In this document: positions 9,553 through 18,150 of the stretch, piece by piece
Numbering within the stretch: position 1 is the first letter of the stretch
How the letters are laid out: every line of letters begins with the position of its first letter
Assembly: GCA_036004405.1 (NCBI GenBank)
Contig: DASYRM010000037.1
Location: 1 to 64,000 of the forward strand
Direction of reading: 5' to 3'
Origin: DASYRM01 sp036004405
Lineage (GTDB): Bacteria; Acidobacteriota; Vicinamibacteria; Vicinamibacterales; UBA2999
DNA: 64,000 bases
Translations under genes and position numbers: made by a program
The notes under the pieces: model-generated
Told to the model about the DNA's origin: nothing
The model's input: the letters and a program-made list of their open reading frames with translations, nothing else
Databases searched by the model: none

Positions 9553-9567
9553 CGCCCCCACGGGGCG
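9553..9567 (+). terminator. Short GC hairpin before the hybrid kinase gene
   Basis: CGCCCC-CAC-GGGGCG, a perfect 6-bp stem, lies in the 78-nt gap between the Ser/Thr kinase stop and the hybrid histidine kinase. No T-run follows, so a terminator role is tentative. Confidence 0.3.
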
Positions 9568-9584
9568 TAGCATCGGGGCCCCTG

Positions 9585-12500
9585 GTGTGTGGGGTGATCG
9601 TGATTCACGATGTACCAGGCCCAACGTTGCAGCGGATGTACGAGGCGTTCGTTGCCAGCATCGACGGCATCGTCTGGGAAGGCGATGTCGAGTCACGGCA
9701 GCTGACGTTCGTCAGTCCTGAAGCCGAGCGCGTCCTCGGCTACCCGCTCGCGCTGTGGATGACCTCCGGGTTCTGGGCGGAGCATCTTCATCCCGACGAT
9801 CGCGAGTGGGCGGTCGAGTCGCGGGGGCGCGCCGTCAAGGCGCAGGGCTGCACCGAGCTCGAATACCGGATGATTGGCGCCAACGGGCGCACGGTCTGGA
9901 TTCGCGATCTGGTCAGCGTCGTCGACGACACCCTCCCGCCAAGACTCTGCGGCGTGATGATCGACGTCACCGAGCGCAAGCAGTCCGAGGACGAGCGCCG
10001 GACGCATCTGCGCTTCCTGCAGAGCATGGATCGCGTGAACCGCGCGATCCAAGGCACCAACGATCGCGATCGCATGCTCCACGACGTGCTCGAGGTCGTC
10101 CTCGACATCTTCGCGTGCGATCGCAGCTGGTTGATCTGTCCCTGCGATCCGGACGCGGTGGCCTGGCGCCCCATGATGGAGCGCGCGCGCCCTGGCACGC
10201 CCGGCGGCGGTCTGCATGCGCCCGATGTCCTGCTGGACGAGGGCGTGGCTCGTTTGATGCGCGCCGCGCTCGACGCTGACGGGCCGATCGCGTGCGGACC
10301 GGCCGCGGCCCACCCCGTTGCCGACGTGCTCGCGGCGTTCGGCGTCAAGTCGGCCCTGACGATGGCGTTGCGTCCGCGCGTGGGCCAGCCCCTGATGCTC
10401 GAACTGCACCAGTGCGTGCACCCGCGGGCGTGGACGGCGCAGGAGACGCGGCTCTTTCACGAGCTCGGGCGCCGCCTGGCCGACGCGGTAACCGGCCTGA
10501 CGGCGTTTCGCGATCTGCAGGAGGGATCCGAGCGGCTGCAGCTCGCGGTCAAGGCGTCGGCCGTCGGCCTCTGGGACTGGGATGTCACCACGGGCACCGT
10601 CCTCTTTTCCCCCGAATACAAGCGGCAGCTCGGCTACGAGGAGCACGAGCTCACCAACGACGTCGAGGAGTGGCGGCGGCGCGTCCATCCGGACGACATC
10701 GGGCCGATCCTCGAGGGGCTGGGCGCGTTCTTCGAGGGCAATCAGATCGCACGCGAGAGCGAGTTCCGCATGCGCCACAAGGACGGCTCGTGGCGCTGGA
10801 TCTTCTCGCGGGGCGAGGTGCGGCGGGCGGCCGACGGCACGCCGCTGCGCATGCTCGGCTGCCATCTGGACATCACCGATCGCAAGCGCGCGGACCAGGA
10901 GCGCCAGGCGCACGTGTGGTTCCTCGAGAGCATGGATCGCGTGAACCGCGCGATTCAGGGCGCCATCGACCTCGACCAGTTGATGGAGGACGTGATCGAG
11001 GCCACGCTGTCGATCTTCGACAGCGACCGCGCCTTTCTGGCGCATCCGTGCGATCCGGCCGCCGACACCTGGAGCGTGCTGGTCGAGCGCGCGCGGCCGG
11101 CGTATGCGATCGATCTGGAGGACCAGCGCGATCTGCCGATGACGTCCGAGATCGCGGAGCGGTGCCGGATCCTGCGATCTGCCGACGGCCCCGTGCAGTT
11201 CGGTCCGGGTGCCGCGCGCCCGATCTCGGCACGGGCGGCGGAATCCGGCGTGCGGTCGATGATGGTGATGGCGGTCTACCCGCACGCGGACCACCCGTAT
11301 GTCTTCGGACTCCATCAGTGCTCGCACGCTCGTACCTGGACGCCGGACGAGGAACGGCTGCTGCAGGAGATTGGCCGCCGGCTCGCCGACGGCCTGACCA
11401 GCCGCTTCGTGCTGCGCAGCCTGCGCGAGAGCGAGAGCCGGCTCGCGGAAGCGCAGCGGGTAGCGCAGGTCGGTCACTGGGAGCGCGATGTCGCTGGCGG
11501 GCAGGTGACCGTGTCGCCGGAGCTGCTGCGCATCTTCGGGCTCGGCCCCGACTACCCTCGCGATCTCGCCGGATGGGAGGCGCAGTGGCGGGCGCTGGTC
11601 CATCCCGACGATCAGGAGCCGGCCGCCGCGGCGCTGGAGGCGGCGCTCCACGGTGGGCCGCGCTACGACGTCGAATACCGTGTCGTGCGCCCCGACGGTC
11701 AGGAGCGCGTGGTGCACAGCCAGGGCGACGCCGTCGAGGGCGACCTGGGCCGCGCGCGGCGTATGTTCGGGACGGTCCAGGACATCACCGAGTTCCGCCG
11801 CGCTCAGGACGAGCTGCGCGCCAGCGAGAGCCGCTTTCGCGTGTTCGTGGATCACGCCACCGACGCCTTTTTCCTGCACAACCGCCGCGGGGTCATCCTC
11901 GACGTCAACCAGCAGGCGTGTGACAGCCTGGGCTACACCCGCGACGAGCTCGTGGGCATGAGTCCCAAGGATATCGACCTCGACACCGACTTCCAGACCC
12001 GCATCGGGTCCCGGCTCGAATCCGAGCAGGTGCTGGCCTTCGATTCCCGGCATCGCCGGAAGGATGGGTCGACGTTTCCCGTCGAAGTCCGCCTGCGGCG
12101 CTTCCGGATGGACGGCGGGAGGTTCGCCGTCGCGCTCGTACGCGACATCACGCAGCGCAAGGAGGCCGAGCGGGCGCTCGTCGAGAGCTACAGCCTGCTC
12201 AACGCCGTGGTGGAGGGGACGCCGGCCGCGGTGTTCGTCAAGGACGTGGCCGGGCGCTATCTGATGATCAACTCGATCGGCGCCCGCGCCTTCGGGCTGA
12301 CGATCGACGAGATCACCGGCAAGCACGACTACGAGCTGTTCCCGCCCGGTATCGCCGACGAGATCATCGAGCACGATCGGCGCGTCCTCCAGTCGGGCGA
12401 GCCGCAGACGCTGGAAGAGACCGCGACCATGCGCGGCGTGTCGCGGGTGTTTCTGACCAGCCGCGGCGTCTACCGCGACGCACAGGGCCGGATCATCGGT

Positions 12501-13694
12501 CTGGTCGGCTTCTCACGCGACATCACCGAGCTGAAGCGTCTCGAGCAGCAGTTCCGCCAGGCGCAGAAGATGGAAGCGGTCGGACAGCTGGCCGGCGGCA
12601 TCGCGCACGACTTCAACAACCTGCTCACCGCGATCATCGGATTCGGCGAGATGGCGTTCAACGGGCTGGCTCCCGGCGATCCCAACCGCGAGCTGTTGAG
12701 CGAGATTCGCCGCGCCGGAGACCGTGCCGCCAACCTGACCCGGCAGCTGCTCGCGTTCAGCCGCAAACAGGTGCTGCGGCCGGAAGTGGTCAGCCTCAAC
12801 GCGCTGCTTTCCGAGGTGATCAAACTGCTGCAGCGGCTGATCAGCGAGGACATCGAACTGGTCCTGTCCGCGGACGATACGCTGGGCCTCACGCGCATCG
12901 ACACCGGCCAGTTCGAGCAGGCGGTGATCAACCTGGCCGTCAACGCGCGCGACGCGATGCCGCAGGGCGGCCGCCTGGCCATTGCGACCCGCAATGTCGA
13001 AATCGACGAGGCCTATGCCTCGGCGCGTCAGGAGGTGGAGCCAGGATCGTACGTGATGGTCTCGGTGTCCGACACCGGACATGGCATGGACGAAGAGACG
13101 CGCGCCCGCATTTTCGAGCCGTTCTTCACCACCAAGCCGGTCGGGGAGGGGACAGGCCTGGGCCTGGCCATGGTGTACGGGTTCGTCAAGCAGTCAGGCG
13201 GACACGTCGAAGCCTCGAGCGAGCCGGGAATCGGCACGACGTTCAGGATCTTCCTGCCGCGCGTCTTCGACGCCGAGGCCACGCCCGTCGCAGCCGAGGA
13301 GCTGGCGCCGATTCCCAAGGGCCACGAAACCGTGCTGCTCGTCGAGGACGAAGAGGTGGTGCGCAACCTGTCACGGCGAGTGCTGCAGTCGGCGGGCTAC
13401 ACCGTGCTGGTCGCGAGGCACGGTCCCGAAGCGATTCTGCTCGCGAGCCAGCACGAGGGACCCATCCATCTGCTGGCGACGGACCTGGTGATGCCGCGCA
13501 TGAGCGGGCTCGAAGTGGCCAGCCAGCTGTCGCAGCTGCTTCCGGACATGCGGATTCTGCTGATGTCGGGATACCCCAACGAGGCGGTCATCCGTCACGG
13601 GGTGCCGCCCGGGGCGAGCTTGCTCCAGAAACCGTTCAACGCCGTCGCGCTCGCCCGCGCGGTGCGCCAGGTGCTCGACGCTAGTACGACTTGA
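9585..13694 (+). CDS. Multi-PAS/GAF hybrid sensor histidine kinase
   Basis: Up to 1369 residues with no membrane helix, so cytoplasmic. Order: PAS (about 20-130), GAF-like (150-310), PAS (318-435), GAF-like (450-605), three more PAS (615-975), a HisKA domain with GGIAHDFNNLLTAI (phospho-accepting H1008), a HATPase_c domain (NLAVNARDAM, DTGHGMDEETRARIFEPF, GTGLGLAMVYG) and a receiver domain (LLVEDEEVV, acceptor D1300 in TDLVMPRMSG, K in LLQKPF). The first PAS-GAF unit is duplicated: SMDRVNRAIQG and CDP motifs occur in both. No DNA-binding output is attached and no partner regulator is adjacent, so the output is probably an unlinked phosphorelay. Several GTG codons (9585, 9594, 9600) and ATG 9636 compete as start. 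Confidence 0.93.
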   Translation: MCGVIVIHDVPGPTLQRMYEAFVASIDGIVWEGDVESRQLTFVSPEAERVLGYPLALWMTSGFWAEHLHPDDREWAVESRGRAVKAQGCTELEYRMIGANGRTVWIRDLVSVVDDTLPPRLCGVMIDVTERKQSEDERRTHLRFLQSMDRVNRAIQGTNDRDRMLHDVLEVVLDIFACDRSWLICPCDPDAVAWRPMMERARPGTPGGGLHAPDVLLDEGVARLMRAALDADGPIACGPAAAHPVADVLAAFGVKSALTMALRPRVGQPLMLELHQCVHPRAWTAQETRLFHELGRRLADAVTGLTAFRDLQEGSERLQLAVKASAVGLWDWDVTTGTVLFSPEYKRQLGYEEHELTNDVEEWRRRVHPDDIGPILEGLGAFFEGNQIARESEFRMRHKDGSWRWIFSRGEVRRAADGTPLRMLGCHLDITDRKRADQERQAHVWFLESMDRVNRAIQGAIDLDQLMEDVIEATLSIFDSDRAFLAHPCDPAADTWSVLVERARPAYAIDLEDQRDLPMTSEIAERCRILRSADGPVQFGPGAARPISARAAESGVRSMMVMAVYPHADHPYVFGLHQCSHARTWTPDEERLLQEIGRRLADGLTSRFVLRSLRESESRLAEAQRVAQVGHWERDVAGGQVTVSPELLRIFGLGPDYPRDLAGWEAQWRALVHPDDQEPAAAALEAALHGGPRYDVEYRVVRPDGQERVVHSQGDAVEGDLGRARRMFGTVQDITEFRRAQDELRASESRFRVFVDHATDAFFLHNRRGVILDVNQQACDSLGYTRDELVGMSPKDIDLDTDFQTRIGSRLESEQVLAFDSRHRRKDGSTFPVEVRLRRFRMDGGRFAVALVRDITQRKEAERALVESYSLLNAVVEGTPAAVFVKDVAGRYLMINSIGARAFGLTIDEITGKHDYELFPPGIADEIIEHDRRVLQSGEPQTLEETATMRGVSRVFLTSRGVYRDAQGRIIGLVGFSRDITELKRLEQQFRQAQKMEAVGQLAGGIAHDFNNLLTAIIGFGEMAFNGLAPGDPNRELLSEIRRAGDRAANLTRQLLAFSRKQVLRPEVVSLNALLSEVIKLLQRLISEDIELVLSADDTLGLTRIDTGQFEQAVINLAVNARDAMPQGGRLAIATRNVEIDEAYASARQEVEPGSYVMVSVSDTGHGMDEETRARIFEPFFTTKPVGEGTGLGLAMVYGFVKQSGGHVEASSEPGIGTTFRIFLPRVFDAEATPVAAEELAPIPKGHETVLLVEDEEVVRNLSRRVLQSAGYTVLVARHGPEAILLASQHEGPIHLLATDLVMPRMSGLEVASQLSQLLPDMRILLMSGYPNEAVIRHGVPPGASLLQKPFNAVALARAVRQVLDASTT

Positions 13695-13736
13695 TCACAT
13701 TCGTGACGGCCTGCGCGGCACGAGATCGACAGCGGT

Positions 13737-13742
13737 TAGAGT
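13737..13742 (+). promoter_or_regulatory. Candidate -10 box TAGAGT for the DUF6624-type lipoprotein gene
   Basis: TAGAGT ends 6 nt before ATG 13749, which would give a leaderless transcript. No convincing -35 is seen. Confidence 0.35.
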
Positions 13743-13748
13743 TCGCCG

Positions 13749-14687
13749 ATGTCACACCTACTCCGTCAGCTGCTGCTGTTTGTTGCCGTGCTGCCCATCG
13801 CCGCCGCCTGTCGGCAACAAGCGCAGGCGCCCGCAACGGAGACTGCCGAGCTTTCGACGCGCATCGAGCGCCTGGTCGAGCAGTTTCTGACGTCTGACGA
13901 TGAGGCGCGGGAACAGGCATCGCTGGCCGAGGCGCGCGCCATCTTCGAACAGGGGGGTGTGCCCAGCGTGGCGAAGGTTGGTGACCACGCCGCCTATCGG
14001 TTCGTGTTCATCAACGTGGTGGGACAGGAACCGGACTTCCAGAAGCGCTTCGCCGCCAGCGTAAAGGCGGCCGGCGAACGGCACGAGCTGCCGGAGGACG
14101 CCGTCGTGTTCGCCGAGGTGGTCACTCGCCAGCGCGAGATGGCAGTGGCCTACAGCACGCGAACGCCGTCCGATCCCGGGCTTCGCGATCGCATTACGGC
14201 GCTCCTCGAGGCGGATCAGGCCGTGCGGCAGAAGGGCGGATTCGACGCGCAGAAGCTGTATGCGGCGGATCAGCGCACCGCCGGGGCGCTGCAGGAAATC
14301 CTCGTTCGCCATGGCGTGCCGACTTACGACATGGTCGGCATAGAGGCAGCGAAGGGCTTCATCGTGATGGTGCAGCATCAGCCGGCGGCGTTTCGCACCG
14401 CGGTCCTGCCGAAACTGAAGGCCAACGTGGACGCGGGCCAGGCGGATGCCTCGACGTTCGCGATGGTCTACGACCGATCGCAGCGGGACCAGGGTCGGAA
14501 CCAGTTGTACGGTCAGCAGCTGGAATGCGCAGCTGACAAGACGTTGAAGCTCGCTCCGCTCGACGACGCCGCACATGTGGACATGCGTCGTGCGCAGCTG
14601 GGGCTGATGCGGATCGATATCTACGAGCCGCTGGTGCGCCAGGGCTCGCCTGATCTATGCGGCGCGACCGCTCCCACGCATCCTTAG
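13749..14687 (+). CDS. Lipoprotein with DUF6624-type domain
   Basis: 312 residues. A lipoprotein signal ends in IAAAC, so Cys21 is the predicted lipidated residue. The C-terminal half has the DUF6624 pattern: AADQRTAGALQEIL, a VG-x-EAAKGFIVMVQHQ stretch, then MVYDRSQRDQGRNQLYGQQ. The N-terminal half (about 30-160) contains a looser version of the same elements, so the protein may be a degenerate tandem. Function of the family is unknown. It stands alone between the hybrid kinase and a reverse-strand cupin gene. Confidence 0.7.
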   Translation: MSHLLRQLLLFVAVLPIAAACRQQAQAPATETAELSTRIERLVEQFLTSDDEAREQASLAEARAIFEQGGVPSVAKVGDHAAYRFVFINVVGQEPDFQKRFAASVKAAGERHELPEDAVVFAEVVTRQREMAVAYSTRTPSDPGLRDRITALLEADQAVRQKGGFDAQKLYAADQRTAGALQEILVRHGVPTYDMVGIEAAKGFIVMVQHQPAAFRTAVLPKLKANVDAGQADASTFAMVYDRSQRDQGRNQLYGQQLECAADKTLKLAPLDDAAHVDMRRAQLGLMRIDIYEPLVRQGSPDLCGATAPTHP

Positions 14688-14744
14688 TCACTGGGACCGT
14701 TTCAACTCGGCGTCTAGACGCACATCCACTCTGCTCGAAGCCAG

Positions 14745-15140
14745 TCAGCGTGGCCCGGGCCACGCGATCGTGAGCAGAAAGGCACTCTCTTCGAGCGCCT
14801 CGACGTCATGAGGCACGCCGTGATCGAGCGTGAGCAGACTGCCGGAGCGGAGACTGAACGTGCGTCCGGCAGCCCGAATATGGATGTGGCCCGAGAGCAC
14901 GTGGACCGAGATCCGGCCCTCGGTCTTGTGCTCGGGCATGCGCGCCGCGGCTTGAAGCGCGGTCAGCACCACCCGGAAATCATCGTACTTGACGAGCGTC
15001 TTGGCGTTCTGCCCCTTCTTCCACGTCGTCTCGGCGCGCAGGCGATCGATCTCCGCCGGTAGATCGAACTCCATCAAGGGCTCCGCCATCGGCGGCGCGT
15101 GCGGCCGTCGATGGGCCGCGGGTTGGGGTGAGTCGGACAT
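14745..15140 (-). CDS. Small cupin-domain protein
   Basis: 131 residues starting MSDSPQPAAHRR, with a clear Shine-Dalgarno GGAGGTG before ATG 15140. The open frame runs further upstream but is low-complexity there. After a His/Pro-rich head comes one cupin barrel: EHKTEGRISVHVLSGHIHI (motif 1) and LRSGSLLTLDHGVPHDVEALEES (motif 2, split by LLTLD). Conserved His and Glu suggest a metal site, but the reaction is unknown. It lies 86 nt downstream of the ACT-domain gene on the same strand and may share its transcript. Confidence 0.75.
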   Translation of the reverse strand: MSDSPQPAAHRRPHAPPMAEPLMEFDLPAEIDRLRAETTWKKGQNAKTLVKYDDFRVVLTALQAAARMPEHKTEGRISVHVLSGHIHIRAAGRTFSLRSGSLLTLDHGVPHDVEALEESAFLLTIAWPGPR

Positions 15141-15226
15141 CAGACACCTCCGTGCAGTTATCGAGCAAAGTAACGCCGGAGGGCCCCCTCGGCCTGTTCC
15201 GTTTGAGACAGAACGGCGCCCTCGGT

Positions 15227-15604
15227 CTATCGGCGCCTCAACACGTCGACGGCCGCGTCCGTGTTGTCGGTGGCGATCACGAGCCGGTTGCCCGTGGCCA
15301 GATAGCTGTATTTGATGTTGATGTGGGCCGCCGCGAGCCGTTGGAAGACACCGGCCGCGGCGCCCGGCTCGTCGGCCACCGTCACCAGCAGCACCTGCTG
15401 CTCCTGGACGATGCGGAAGCCGCCGTTCTGCAGGCATTCGTGCGCCGCCTGAAGGTCCGGCGACAGCACGTGCACGACGCCGCCGATTTCAGCATAGCCG
15501 TCGAGGTTGATGCCGGCGTCGCCGACGCACCGAAGCGCCGCTGCGAGCGTTCCCGGTCGATCTTCAGCGAGCGTGACGGCCAGGTCTGCGTCGAGATGGA
15601 CCAT
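15227..15604 (-). CDS. Tandem ACT-domain protein
   Basis: 125 residues starting MVHLDADLAVTLAEDRPGTL. Two ACT-type beta-alpha-beta units are visible, about 5-65 (LAEDRPGTLAAALRCVGDAGINLDGYAE) and 70-125 (VTVADEPGAAAGVFQRLAAAHINIKYSY). ACT domains bind amino acids or similar ligands. This stand-alone form resembles ACT proteins thought to be small regulators. An upstream in-frame ATG at 15640 would add 12 residues. The first conserved residues follow ATG 15604, so I prefer that. It sits upstream of the cupin gene in the same direction. Confidence 0.75.
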   Translation of the reverse strand: MVHLDADLAVTLAEDRPGTLAAALRCVGDAGINLDGYAEIGGVVHVLSPDLQAAHECLQNGGFRIVQEQQVLLVTVADEPGAAAGVFQRLAAAHINIKYSYLATGNRLVIATDNTDAAVDVLRRR

Positions 15605-15630
15605 AACGGCTGCGGATCCTAGCACGCCGG

Positions 15631-15658
15631 TTGACCTCATTCCGTGGGCCGGTATACA
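15631..15658 (+). promoter_or_regulatory. Sigma-70-like promoter for the SnoaL/PqiA gene pair
   Basis: TTGACC (15631-15636) and TATACA (15653-15658) with a 16-bp spacer lie 20 nt before ATG 15679. The leader is long enough to hold the GGAGAG Shine-Dalgarno, so this is a conventional leadered promoter. Confidence 0.5.
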
Positions 15659-15678
15659 AAGCCCGCGGAGAGTGACTC

Positions 15679-16155
15679 ATGAGACTGCTTGCAGCTGCCT
15701 TCGTCTTTTTCGCCATCACGGCCGCGGCCCAGGCTGCCGAGCCCGTCGTCGCCCTGTCGCCGGAGGCCCAGCAGGCCTTGCTGGCGAGCAAGGACCCGCA
15801 GCTCGCGGCCAACAAGAAACTGGTGTGGGACATGTGGCGCACGTTTCTTCAGGGTGGTGACATCGACGCCGCCGACAAATACCTGGCGCCCGAATACCAC
15901 CAGCACAACCCGAACGCCGAGACGGGGCTGGCGGGCGTGAAGGCCTACTTCAAGGCGGCAGGCATGAAGAAGAGCGCGCCGAAGGACTCCATCGACCGGC
16001 TGGTGTCCATCGTCGCCGAACGTGATCTCGTGACGCTCGCGCTCGTCCGCGAAGGCAAGGACAAGGACGGGAAACCGTACACGACGACGTGGTTCGACAT
16101 GTTCCGGGTTGCCAACGGGAAGATCGTCGAGCACTGGGACACCGCGACGAAGTGA
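15679..16155 (+). CDS. Secreted SnoaL/NTF2-like protein
   Basis: 158 residues. A signal peptide (MRLLAAAFVFFAITAAAQAA) precedes a SnoaL-like alpha+beta barrel: NKKLVWDMWRTFLQGGDIDA, YLAPEYHQHNP, GLAGVKAYF and TWFDMFRVANGKIVEHWD. These are the usual helix, H-x-H-NP strand and closing strand of the polyketide cyclase-like NTF2 fold. The reaction is unknown. The stop codon overlaps the GTG start of the PqiA-like gene by four bases, implying translational coupling. Confidence 0.8.
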   Translation: MRLLAAAFVFFAITAAAQAAEPVVALSPEAQQALLASKDPQLAANKKLVWDMWRTFLQGGDIDAADKYLAPEYHQHNPNAETGLAGVKAYFKAAGMKKSAPKDSIDRLVSIVAERDLVTLALVREGKDKDGKPYTTTWFDMFRVANGKIVEHWDTATK

Positions 16156-16859
16156 CCTCCACCCGCTGGCTGGTCCTCGTCCTCCTCGTCGTTTCGCTCG
16201 GTCTCCTGGTCCCTGGCCTGTTCGCCCCGGTGCTCACCATCCGTGGGGTGTTGACGCACGACGGCATCGCGCAGGTGGCGCCGACGATGCTCCAGCGAGG
16301 GCTGAGCGACGACACCGTGAGTGCCCTGAAGGCGATGATGAACCCCACGGTGGTCGGCCTGCTCGACGCGACCGGAGGAGATCTTCGTCAGATGATCATC
16401 GACAAGGTGACGCCGTCGTTGACGGCGTCGCTCCTCCAGAACATGGGCGAAGTGGAGGTGTTTCAGCAGACCCGGAGCATCGTCGGCTCGGTCAGGCGTC
16501 TCTACGAGGTCGGAAGCCCGGTGCCGGCCACGCTGATCCTCCTGTTCAGCGTCGTCGTTCCGTTCCTCAAAACGGCGCTGGTCGGCTGGGCGATGTTCGC
16601 CGCAGACGAAACGCGGCGCCGGGGTGTGCTGGCCTTTGTCGAGACGATTGCCAAGTGGTCGATGGCGGACGTCTTCGTGGTCGCGCTGTTCATCACGTAT
16701 CTCGCCGCCATGGCGAGTCAGAGCGCTCCGGCCGCCGGGCCGCCGCTCCTGGCCTTCAGGGCAGAGTTCGGGGCTGGCTTCTACTGGTTCGCTGCCTACT
16801 GCCTGTTCTCTCTGGCGTCGCAGCAGTTGACCGCGCGCGTGCTCGCGGCGCGCGTCTGA
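16152..16859 (+). CDS. Paraquat-inducible protein A-like inner-membrane protein
   Basis: 235 residues from a GTG that overlaps the preceding TGA. Four membrane helices are apparent: TRWLVLVLLVVSLGLLVPGL, LILLFSVVVPFLKTALVGW, FVVALFITYLAAMA and FYWFAAYCLFSLA. The segment FLKTALVGWAMF followed by IAKWSMADVFVVALFI is the PqiA signature. PqiA works with MCE-domain lipid-transport proteins, but no PqiB/MCE gene is present here. The region between helices 1 and 2 (about 35-110) is longer than usual and periplasmic, which suggests a stand-alone variant. Confidence 0.75.
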   Translation: MTSTRWLVLVLLVVSLGLLVPGLFAPVLTIRGVLTHDGIAQVAPTMLQRGLSDDTVSALKAMMNPTVVGLLDATGGDLRQMIIDKVTPSLTASLLQNMGEVEVFQQTRSIVGSVRRLYEVGSPVPATLILLFSVVVPFLKTALVGWAMFAADETRRRGVLAFVETIAKWSMADVFVVALFITYLAAMASQSAPAAGPPLLAFRAEFGAGFYWFAAYCLFSLASQQLTARVLAARV

Positions 16860-16985
16860 CGACCCGCTTCGCGCGCGCCGCGTTCCATTTCGAGGCACTC
16901 GAGGCTCTCGACGAATCGTGTTCACAGCGCCTGCTGCGCTGTGGCAACATCCGCGTTTCCCCGGGAGGCATCAAGGAGGACGGCA

Positions 16986-17549
16986 ATGAAGTCGAGATTA
17001 CTGATCGGGATCGCGCTGAGTCTCTTCATCGGGTCGCTCGGCCTCGCGGTCGTGCGCGCGGACGACGACAACGATTCGCAATCGAGGGTCCAGACGGGAT
17101 TCGCCTACGCACGTGCCCAGGGCGTCAAGCTCGATCTGAAAGGCAGGAACCGGGCGTCGGTCGGCCTCGGTAGCTATCTCGTCAACGGCGTCGGCGGGTG
17201 CAACGATTGCCACACGGCGCCGCCGTATACGCAGGATCCGGAAGCGTTCCTCGGGGCGCCCAAGCAGATCAACAACGACTGCTACCTGGCGGGAGGAACG
17301 CCGTTCGGTCCCTTCGTTTCGCGCGACATCACGCCCTGGGAGGATGGCAAGCCGGCGGGTCTGTCGTTCACGCAGTTCCTGCACGTGATCCGCACCGGAG
17401 AGGATCCCGACAACCCGGGTCAGGTGCTGCATGTCATGCCGTGGCCGGTCTACCAGACGATGACGGACCACGACCTGCGCGCCGTCTACGACTACCTCTC
17501 CTCGATTCCGGCGATCCCCGCCAACACCTGCGGAGTTCCGAGCGAGTAG
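16986..17549 (+). CDS. Periplasmic c-type cytochrome
   Basis: 187 residues with a strong Shine-Dalgarno (AAGGAGG) before ATG 16986. A signal peptide (MKSRLLIGIALSLFIGS to VRA) is followed by an acidic linker and a haem site CNDCH at 72-76 preceded by GSYLVNGVGG, typical of the cytochrome c domains in alcohol dehydrogenase cytochrome subunits. A methionine in HVMPWPVY is the likely second axial ligand. DHDLRAVYDYLSSIPA closes the fold. It probably shuttles electrons from a periplasmic dehydrogenase; the partner is not adjacent. A strong hairpin follows. Confidence 0.85.
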   Translation: MKSRLLIGIALSLFIGSLGLAVVRADDDNDSQSRVQTGFAYARAQGVKLDLKGRNRASVGLGSYLVNGVGGCNDCHTAPPYTQDPEAFLGAPKQINNDCYLAGGTPFGPFVSRDITPWEDGKPAGLSFTQFLHVIRTGEDPDNPGQVLHVMPWPVYQTMTDHDLRAVYDYLSSIPAIPANTCGVPSE

Positions 17550-17561
17550 CTCCTCGTCACG

Positions 17562-17590
17562 GCCGCCGCACGAGCCACTCGTGCGGCGGC
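17562..17590. terminator. Bidirectional terminator hairpin
   Basis: A perfect 13-bp stem (17562-17574 and 17578-17590) with a CCA loop lies 12 nt after the cytochrome stop and 7 nt before the convergent stop. It fits a shared terminator for both genes, though T-runs are absent. Confidence 0.6.
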
Positions 17591-17597
17591 GGACGGT

Positions 17598-18101
17598 TCA
17601 CTTCGCGCGCGTGGCTTTCACCTCGGAGAGCGGCAGAAACTTGCCGTCCGCTCCAGCCAGCTCCGCGAGCGCCGTATACCCACCCGCAGCGATCTTCAGC
17701 GTCAACCGGATGTTGAACGACGGCTGGTCCGTGGTGAACGTCCAGGTGTCGCCGTTGACCTGTCCGTAGGCCACGACGGCGCTGCCCAGGCTGTCGACGG
17801 TATACACCGCGTACTGCTTCCGCGCCGGGACATAGCTCAGCGTTCGCATCTGGCTGTAGGCACCCGCCGAACCCTTGGCGTCGCTCCGACAGACGACGTG
17901 GCGGTTGGCAAACCATTGACACTCTTCCGTGCCCGAGGCCTTGTTTGCCGGCGACAACGGCGTCGCCTTCGTGTCGACCTCGATGCTCCACTTGCCGGCC
18001 ATGACGTCGAGCTTCTTCTGGTCAGCCGTTGTCTGTGCAGGAGCGACGGACGGAAGGCCGAAAAGGCCCGCGATCAGCAGAACGGTGACGTGCCCTCTCA
18101 T
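17598..18101 (-). CDS. Secreted DUF1579-like protein
   Basis: 167 residues from ATG 18101. The signal peptide is MRGHVTVLLIAGLFGLPSVAPAQ. The mature part starts DQKKLDVMAGKWSIEV, the 'x-MxGxW' opening common to DUF1579-type lipocalin-like proteins, and continues with GTEECQWFANRHVVCRSD and YSQMRTLSYVPARKQYAVYTVDS. Two cysteines may pair. Function unknown. It is divergent from the reductase-like gene at 18151, with only about 49 nt for both promoters. Confidence 0.65.
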   Translation of the reverse strand: MRGHVTVLLIAGLFGLPSVAPAQTTADQKKLDVMAGKWSIEVDTKATPLSPANKASGTEECQWFANRHVVCRSDAKGSAGAYSQMRTLSYVPARKQYAVYTVDSLGSAVVAYGQVNGDTWTFTTDQPSFNIRLTLKIAAGGYTALAELAGADGKFLPLSEVKATRAK

Positions 18102-18136
18102 GGAGCGGACACTAACACAGGGCAGCGTGGAGCGAC

Positions 18137-18142
18137 TAGAAT
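18137..18142 (+). promoter_or_regulatory. Candidate -10 TAGAAT for the NADP oxidoreductase gene
   Basis: TAGAAT lies 8 nt before ATG 18151, predicting a nearly leaderless mRNA. No clear -35 was found. Confidence 0.45.
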
Positions 18143-18150
18143 CGGCGCCT

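Noticed and set aside
9693..12374. Long reverse-strand open frame (893 codons) across the hybrid kinase
   Set aside because: It is exactly antisense to a gene with clear domains, its product is His/Arg/Ala-rich without motifs, and such mirror frames are expected at this GC content.
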